Below are positions 58,618 to 64,000 of a stretch of 64,000 nt of DNA, one piece after another. Source of the stretch: Candidatus Kapaibacterium thiocyanatum (lineage in GTDB: Bacteria; Bacteroidota; Ignavibacteria; Kapaibacteriales; Kapaibacteriaceae); contig MKVH01000021.1 in assembly GCA_001899175.1 (NCBI GenBank), positions 1 to 64,000 on the forward strand. Reading direction: 5' to 3'. The position numbers and the translations under genes are program-made. The notes under the pieces are model-generated. The model saw nothing but the letters and a program-made list of their open reading frames with translations, searched no databases and was not told the DNA's origin. How positions within the stretch are numbered: the first letter of the stretch is position 1; each line of letters starts with the position of its first letter.

Positions 58618-61398
58618 ATGAAGCACGTCCTCCACTTTTGTGTGGCTCTCTTCGCTCTCACCTGTTCGATTAACGCACAGGATGCCAACACCGGTTCCGT
58701 CGGAACCGATTTCCGCATAGCGATTCCACCCAATGAAATCGAGGAGTATCCCGCCAAGACCCTCGCGATCTTCATTTCTTCGGCATTCGATACGGAAATC
58801 AGTCTGATCGGTCCCGGAATGGCGGAACCGATCAGGCGGCAGATCAAGGCAGGAACCACGTTGACGCTCGACGACAAGAACAGCCCGGTTTCTTGGAGCT
58901 GGGAAATACGAGGAATGGAGATCGTCGAGAACAAGGGCATCCATATCACCTCGGAGAAACCTGTCACCGTGTCGGTTCTATCGTCGAAGCAGTTCACATC
59001 GGATGGCTTTACGGCGATTCCGACGGTCTCTTGGGACAACGAATACATTGCCGCGTCCTACTACGATTTCAACGAGATCAGGAGATGGGCGGGAGGCTTC
59101 ATGGTCCTCGCCGGCGAAGACGACACACGCGTCACGATCATGTTGCGTGGAACCGGCTCCGACACCATGAGAACTGCGGGTGGACGCCATATTAATACCG
59201 GTGAATCATACACCGTAACGCTGAATGCAGGCGATGTATACGCGGTCAAAGGGGATGCCTCCACACGAGGTGAGTTCGATCTCACCGGCTCGTTGATCAG
59301 AAGTACGAAGGCCATCGGCGTCATCGGGTTCCACGAACGTACCACGATGCCGAACAGCGTACGTTACGTCGACGGCTACTGGTACGATGGACGGAACCAT
59401 CTCTCGGAGATGCTTCCTCCGTTGTCCGACTGGGACACGATCTACGTGACTCAAAGCTTATTGCGTATCCCCTTCGAAGACCGCGATAGCTCCAGCACGC
59501 TCTATGGTTCGGGCGACTTCTATCGTGTCGTCGCTTCCGAAGCGAATACGAACGTCGTATGCCGTTACTACGATCCCGTCACCAAACGACAACGTGGCAC
59601 CTATACGCGAACCATCGACAGAGCGGGTGGCTTCATCGATGTGGAACAGGTCGCGGACCCGAGGGATCTACCCTCCGGTCAGGTGGTGTGGACCTCGGAC
59701 AAACCGATCCTCGTCTTGCTGCATTCGTGCTCATGGCGCTGGGATCTATCCCGTTATCTCGATCCATTTTCGATCGTTCTCATCTCTCCGTCGAAGCATG
59801 CCCCGCTGGCCATGTTCCAGACGGCGCCCATTCTCGACTTCACCAGACACTTCGTCAATATCGTCGTCGGCCCGCTCGGAACGGATAGTATCGCCGTCGA
59901 AGACCTGAAGTCCATTACGCTTGACGGCGTTCCTCTCCATAAGCATACCGGGGTCCAGGCCCCTGGCCTACTCGACGGCAAGGTGCCGGGTACGCGGTAC
60001 TATACGGTAGCGGTCAACCTGGACAGTATCGGCAGGTCATATCGTCTTGCCAGCAATGGCAAGGTGGCGCTTGGCGGACACATCTACGGACATGGCGAGT
60101 CCGACGCCTATGGGTGGCCCATCGGCGGTCGCCCTTACTCCCTCATCGGCATCGACACGATGCCGCCCGTTCTCGTCAAGACGCCGGGCTGCGCCTCGTG
60201 GGACTTCACGGCAACGGAACTGCGCGATCACCCCAGCCCTCGTGCCCCTCGACCGAAGGCGACGGACCAAGTGGAGTCGGGTATCGCCAGCGTCATGTGG
60301 GACGATAACGGCGGCACCAATCTCGCCCTCCTCAACGTCGGCTCCGGCCAGTTCTCCCGTGATTCGGCGCTGAAGGAACGTTCCTTCACCGTACGTGTCG
60401 TCGACCCGGCGCAGACGGCGGCGGGCATCGTCGTCGTGCGGGATTTCGCCGGAAACCAGGTCCGCGATACGCTCGTATGGAAGGGGCTTCCCCTGACGCA
60501 GCGCACCACGCCGTTCGGCATCACGAGGCCGGGCAGCGTGCGGACATCGACGATCACGATCCGTAACGGCAGCCCACAGCCTCTCGCCTTCACGTCCACG
60601 TCGCTCAGAAAGGGCAGCCCGTTCTCCCTGAGGGCACCGATGCTGCCCATCACCATTGCGGCGAACGACAGTATCGTCTGCACCATCGCCTTCGCACCGA
60701 AGACGGAGGACGGACCGGGCATCAGCATCGACACCATGACCGTTACGGTCGGCTGCTATCGCATTCCTCACGTCCTCATGGCGACGGCTGGCGAACCCGA
60801 GATCGCGGTCGACGAAGTACGTCTCGTCCGTACGTCCGATGCCCCGAACGAGGTATGTATGGCGAATGGTGGCCGCATCGTGAATACCGGTACCGACACA
60901 CTCGTCGTCCATTCTATCAACGGTGTATCCGGCGGCTTCTCGTACAAGCCCGGAGATCAGTTCACGTTGCCGGTCCGCATACTGCCGGGCGCTCATGTCC
61001 TCATCGGCGAGATATGCTACCAGGGTACCGATACCGATATGCATTCCATCGATATCACGGTACGTTCCAATGCCGTACGAGGAGACAGTCTGGCCGTGTG
61101 GAGCGTCGTCCGCGATTCCGTTCTGTCCGTCCATGACGACCGTGAACCGGCTACGCGACTGATGCTTCATCCTACTCCGTCGATGGACCGTGTCACGGTG
61201 ACGACTCAGACGGCATTCCCGACGGCGGAACCTATCGAAATCATCGACGGTAAGGGAATGCGTGTGGGTACGTTCGCACTGCCTGCAGGAACGACGACCA
61301 TCGAGTTGGATCTTTCAGCCTTTGCATCGGGCAGTTATACCGTTCGTGTCGGGAGTACGTCGGCGGTCCTTTCGGGAAGACTCGTCATCGCTCGATAA
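58618..61398 (+). CDS. Giant secreted protein with IgGFc-binding-like N-domain and T9SS tail
   Basis: The 926-residue protein starts at ATG 58618 with a signal peptide (core FCVALFALTCS, cleavage near NAQ). The N-terminal ~500 residues resemble the IgGFc-binding N-terminal domain: FRIAIPPNEIEEYP, VLSSKQFTSDGFTAIPT, GFHERTTMPNSVRYVDG, SCSWRWD and HIYGHGESDAYGWP. A choice-of-anchor-D-like region follows (~690-830). A T9SS sorting domain ends the protein (TPSMDRVTVTTQTAFP, GTFALPAGTTTIELDLSAF, YTVRVGS). It is probably exported and attached to the cell surface. It is paralogous to the next gene. Confidence 0.82.
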   Translation: MKHVLHFCVALFALTCSINAQDANTGSVGTDFRIAIPPNEIEEYPAKTLAIFISSAFDTEISLIGPGMAEPIRRQIKAGTTLTLDDKNSPVSWSWEIRGMEIVENKGIHITSEKPVTVSVLSSKQFTSDGFTAIPTVSWDNEYIAASYYDFNEIRRWAGGFMVLAGEDDTRVTIMLRGTGSDTMRTAGGRHINTGESYTVTLNAGDVYAVKGDASTRGEFDLTGSLIRSTKAIGVIGFHERTTMPNSVRYVDGYWYDGRNHLSEMLPPLSDWDTIYVTQSLLRIPFEDRDSSSTLYGSGDFYRVVASEANTNVVCRYYDPVTKRQRGTYTRTIDRAGGFIDVEQVADPRDLPSGQVVWTSDKPILVLLHSCSWRWDLSRYLDPFSIVLISPSKHAPLAMFQTAPILDFTRHFVNIVVGPLGTDSIAVEDLKSITLDGVPLHKHTGVQAPGLLDGKVPGTRYYTVAVNLDSIGRSYRLASNGKVALGGHIYGHGESDAYGWPIGGRPYSLIGIDTMPPVLVKTPGCASWDFTATELRDHPSPRAPRPKATDQVESGIASVMWDDNGGTNLALLNVGSGQFSRDSALKERSFTVRVVDPAQTAAGIVVVRDFAGNQVRDTLVWKGLPLTQRTTPFGITRPGSVRTSTITIRNGSPQPLAFTSTSLRKGSPFSLRAPMLPITIAANDSIVCTIAFAPKTEDGPGISIDTMTVTVGCYRIPHVLMATAGEPEIAVDEVRLVRTSDAPNEVCMANGGRIVNTGTDTLVVHSINGVSGGFSYKPGDQFTLPVRILPGAHVLIGEICYQGTDTDMHSIDITVRSNAVRGDSLAVWSVVRDSVLSVHDDREPATRLMLHPTPSMDRVTVTTQTAFPTAEPIEIIDGKGMRVGTFALPAGTTTIELDLSAFASGSYTVRVGSTSAVLSGRLVIAR

Positions 61399-61841
61399 TG
61401 CCATCCGCCCGAACATGCCGGGACTGTCAGGCAACCGACACGGTCGGGTCAGCCGGTGCTCTCGGGAACATGCCTTGAACGTGCATTCCGCATCGCGACG
61501 GTTGGAATGAATCCGGCGTATCCACATATCGTGGCGGACAGAGAGAATGACATCAAGCATTCTCCTGCGCTCCGAGGTTGAAGAATGTCACATTTTCCCG
61601 GATGAAATGTCGATCGTGGAACACCGTACGAGGTAAGCGGACCATGTTCCCTGCCCCCCGACCCGCAGTCCGGATCGTAGCGTGAAATCGACCCGTATCC
61701 ACTCCATGGATGTACGGTAAGATATTGCGTTACTTTTTCTTAAATATGCGGAGGGATACTCGGATTCGCCAGGTAACGTATCACCCCGAATCGGGTTGTT
61801 AATGGTGTCACATGCGGACGTTTCTAGACTTGGAGGCCTTT
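61399..61841. other. Intergenic region between the two giant secreted genes
   Basis: These 443 bases contain no convincing gene. The part nearer the downstream gene is AT-richer and includes TACTTTTT near 61730, one mismatch from a -7 box, and TTGGAGG just before the ATG at 61842 as ribosome-binding site. Confidence 0.5.
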
Positions 61842-64000
61842 ATGGTTAGACCTGTACGAATTTTCTCCCTCCTGGTGTGCCTGGTATCGTTACTGGCCAC
61901 GCTTCCCGTCAGCGCGCAGAAGAAAATCCCGACGACTGCGGAAATGCTGAGTGTGAACGGTGCGCAAGGGAAGGAGTTCTGGATTGCGATTCCGCCTAAC
62001 GAAATTCAAGCGTATCCGACGAAGTACCTCGAAATCTATGTCGCTTCCGCATACGACACCGAGATCGAAGTGTATTCTCCCGGGGACGGAACGCGTTACC
62101 GCAGGACCATCCAGGCCAACGGCATCCGTACGTTGAGCGACAAGAATGGCAGTACGAACTGGGGTTGGGAAGTCCGCGATCCCGAAGTTCCCGTTACCAA
62201 GGCCATCCGGATCACGGGAACGCAACCGATCTCCGTCTACGTCCTGTCGTCGAAGCAATTCACATCGGACGGCTATCTCGCACTTCCCACATCCGTGTGG
62301 GGTACGGACTACATCGCCACCACCTACTACGACTTCAGTGAAATCAGGAACTGGGGCGGTGGCTTCATCGTGATTTCCCGTGAAAACGGTACGGAGATCG
62401 ATATCGACCTCCGTGGGTCGGGTGCCGGTGCGGGGCGAACGAAGGGTGGACGGCAGATCAACACCGGCGTCCCCGTTCGTGTCACGCTCGACGAAGGCGC
62501 AGTCTACATGGTCCAGGGCGACGGGTTGACGAGAAACACCTTCGACCTCTCGGGCTCCCGGGTCCGCTCGAACAAACCCATCGGTATGATCTCGTTCCAT
62601 GAACGAACGACGATGCCGAATAGCGTCACCAACGTCAACGGCCAGCTCTACGATGGCCGGAACTGTCTGATGGAGATGACTCCCCCCGTCTCGACATGGG
62701 GGAAGAAATACGTCACGATAGGCTATTCGCGTACCAGTAACGGCAAGGGGAAGGGCGATTTCTTCCGCGTATTCGCCTCGCAGCCTAACACGCAGGTGAA
62801 GTGGGAGTACTTCGACAACACCTCCTTCGCCAAGCTCGGTGGAGGCGGCGCGGTACTCGCCCAGGCCAGCGATTTCACGGACATCTACCAGGCATCTGCG
62901 CCGACCGTCCTGCCTAACGGCATTTCCGTATGGACAGCAGACAAGCCGATCTTCGTCATGCAGTATTCCTGCTCGTGGCTCTGGGACGAGTACAGAATCC
63001 TCGACCCGTTCATGATCAACGTCGTCCCGACGGAACAGTTCATCCCGAACACGATCTTCCAGACGCCGACGAATCCCGACTTCCTGGACAACCTGCTGAA
63101 CCTGGTCGTTCAGGCCGACACGACCGATCCCAACTATCCGGATCTGAAGACATTGGAGATCGACGGTATTCCCGTCTTCGAACATCCCCAGGCAGTGGCA
63201 CCGCTGCTGTTGCTGAGCCGTCTGCCCGGTACCGACCTCTTCTTCGCCCGTATCCGGTTCAAGACCGAAGCAACGGCGCACAGGATCACGTCGAACGGCA
63301 AGGTGAAGTTCGGTGGCTACATCTACGGCTACGGCGATGCCGATGCATACGGCTGGCCGGCCGCAACGGGATTCCGCCCGACGAGTATCCTGGATACACT
63401 GCCGCCCCAGTTCACACGAACGTCGGTCTGCGGCGATTACAGCTACGAAGTCACGGAACTCCGCAACATCCCCGATCCGCCCCGCACGCCGTCGCATGAC
63501 TCGGACCAGGTCGAAACCGGTATTTCCGAAATCGACTTCAACCCCGATCCTGCAGCCGTCAGCACGAACTATCGTATCGTTCTCGAAACGGATACGCAGT
63601 TCCCGCGCTCCCCTTCCTACAAGCGCTTCCGCTTTCGCCTGGAAGTCATCGACAAGAGCAAGGATGCCGTCGCATATCTCTACTTCCGGGACTATGCCGA
63701 CAACCTGTCCTACGACACCGTCTACTACTATGCGGACAAGATTTCGATCACGCCCAATCCCGTCGATATGGGTCGTATCCGCGTCGGTACCTCGCAGCAA
63801 CAGAACATCGTGATCAAGAACACCAGCAGCGGTCCGGTTACGCTGACCAGTGCCATCCTGAAGTCGGCCACGGACTTCGTGATCACGGCCGGTGCCATCA
63901 CGGGTGCTCCCGTCGTTCTCCAGGCCGGAGAGGAACACACGCTTACGGTGACCTATACGGCCAACACGGAAACGACGAAGTACGATGAGCCCAATGCCGA
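61842..64000 (+). CDS. Second IgGFc-binding-like giant secreted protein (partial, 3' end outside window)
   Basis: The frame is open from ATG 61842 to the window end (719 codons seen, no stop). GGAGG precedes the start. A signal peptide (IFSLLVCLVSLLATLPVSAQ) is followed by FWIAIPPNEIQAYPTKYLEIYVASAYDTEIEVYSPG, VLSSKQFTSDGYLALPT, SFHERTTMPNSVTNVNG, SCSWLWDEYRILDPF and YIYGYGDADAYGWP, closely paralogous to the upstream gene. From about residue 640 a choice-of-anchor-D-like domain begins (NPVDMGRIRVGTSQQQNIVIKNTSSGPVTL). A T9SS tail beyond the window is likely but not seen. Confidence 0.82.
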   Translation, partial: MVRPVRIFSLLVCLVSLLATLPVSAQKKIPTTAEMLSVNGAQGKEFWIAIPPNEIQAYPTKYLEIYVASAYDTEIEVYSPGDGTRYRRTIQANGIRTLSDKNGSTNWGWEVRDPEVPVTKAIRITGTQPISVYVLSSKQFTSDGYLALPTSVWGTDYIATTYYDFSEIRNWGGGFIVISRENGTEIDIDLRGSGAGAGRTKGGRQINTGVPVRVTLDEGAVYMVQGDGLTRNTFDLSGSRVRSNKPIGMISFHERTTMPNSVTNVNGQLYDGRNCLMEMTPPVSTWGKKYVTIGYSRTSNGKGKGDFFRVFASQPNTQVKWEYFDNTSFAKLGGGGAVLAQASDFTDIYQASAPTVLPNGISVWTADKPIFVMQYSCSWLWDEYRILDPFMINVVPTEQFIPNTIFQTPTNPDFLDNLLNLVVQADTTDPNYPDLKTLEIDGIPVFEHPQAVAPLLLLSRLPGTDLFFARIRFKTEATAHRITSNGKVKFGGYIYGYGDADAYGWPAATGFRPTSILDTLPPQFTRTSVCGDYSYEVTELRNIPDPPRTPSHDSDQVETGISEIDFNPDPAAVSTNYRIVLETDTQFPRSPSYKRFRFRLEVIDKSKDAVAYLYFRDYADNLSYDTVYYYADKISITPNPVDMGRIRVGTSQQQNIVIKNTSSGPVTLTSAILKSATDFVITAGAITGAPVVLQAGEEHTLTVTYTANTETTKYDEPNA

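Noticed and set aside
61890-63938. A 682-codon minus-strand frame opposite the second IgGFc-like gene
   Set aside because: The plus strand has a ribosome-binding site, a signal peptide and clear paralogy to the preceding gene, which explains the region.

Overview
The window looks like chromosome of a high-GC member of the Bacteroidota/Chlorobiota (FCB) lineage, possibly a Kapabacteria-like organism; the phylum-level call rests on several sequence traits and the finer placement is inference. The traits are type IX secretion C-terminal sorting domains (43187-43777 and 58618-61398), DUF4270 and DUF4249 lipoproteins beside outer-membrane proteins, a TonB-dependent receptor with a carboxypeptidase-like plug extension, and promoters of the Bacteroidota form TTTG-N19/20-TAnnTTTG, seen best before rpsD and rplM. 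There is no sign of a plasmid, a prophage or a CRISPR array.

Layout. 1-6.6 kb: a divergent glycogen synthase with a DUF4270 lipoprotein and an outer-membrane protein, facing ferritin and the two separate heptose-activation enzymes (rfaE1, rfaE2). 6.6-13.6 kb: folB-folK-dnaG-ybbR, queA, and a long SppA-type protease. 13.7-18 kb: queF-queD-gltX-lipoprotein-sigma54-type regulator. 18-24.7 kb on the minus strand: response regulator-DUF58-dapA-folP, MarR-nadE and a ROK kinase. 24.8-29.8 kb: an accessory stretch with a GT4 glycosyltransferase, two tandem 22-cysteine secreted proteins, a DinB-like and a GyrI-like protein, and tRNA-Pro. 30-38.2 kb: DUF4249 with a TonB receptor, an MFS transporter, a rhomboid protease and a large DUF2723 membrane protein. 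38.3-43.8 kb: rpsD, a 1240-residue fibre-like repeat protein and a small T9SS protein. 43.9-47.9 kb: an envelope-signalling cassette. 48-58.4 kb: queC, translation genes (rplM-rpsI and rpsB-tsf-pyrH-frr), the cca-gamma-carbonic anhydrase-MEMO operon, and a split transketolase. 58.6-64 kb: two tandem giant IgGFc-binding-like secreted proteins; the second runs off the window.

How the genes fit together. Much of the window is housekeeping: folate (folB, folK, folP), queuosine (queC, queD, queF, queA), LPS heptose, lysine/peptidoglycan (dapA), NAD, translation and the pentose phosphate pathway. Between these lie cell-surface modules. The most unusual is 43861-47876. Two paralogous lipoproteins run almost without a gap into an ECF sigma factor. 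The sigma gene overlaps a protein that joins an anti-sigma-like N-terminus, one inner-membrane helix, a long linker and a C-terminal beta-barrel-like domain, and a further lipoprotein follows. This could be a one-protein envelope-spanning signalling route. The second notable item is the pair of cysteine-rich secreted paralogs at 26907-28214, which belong to no family I recognise.
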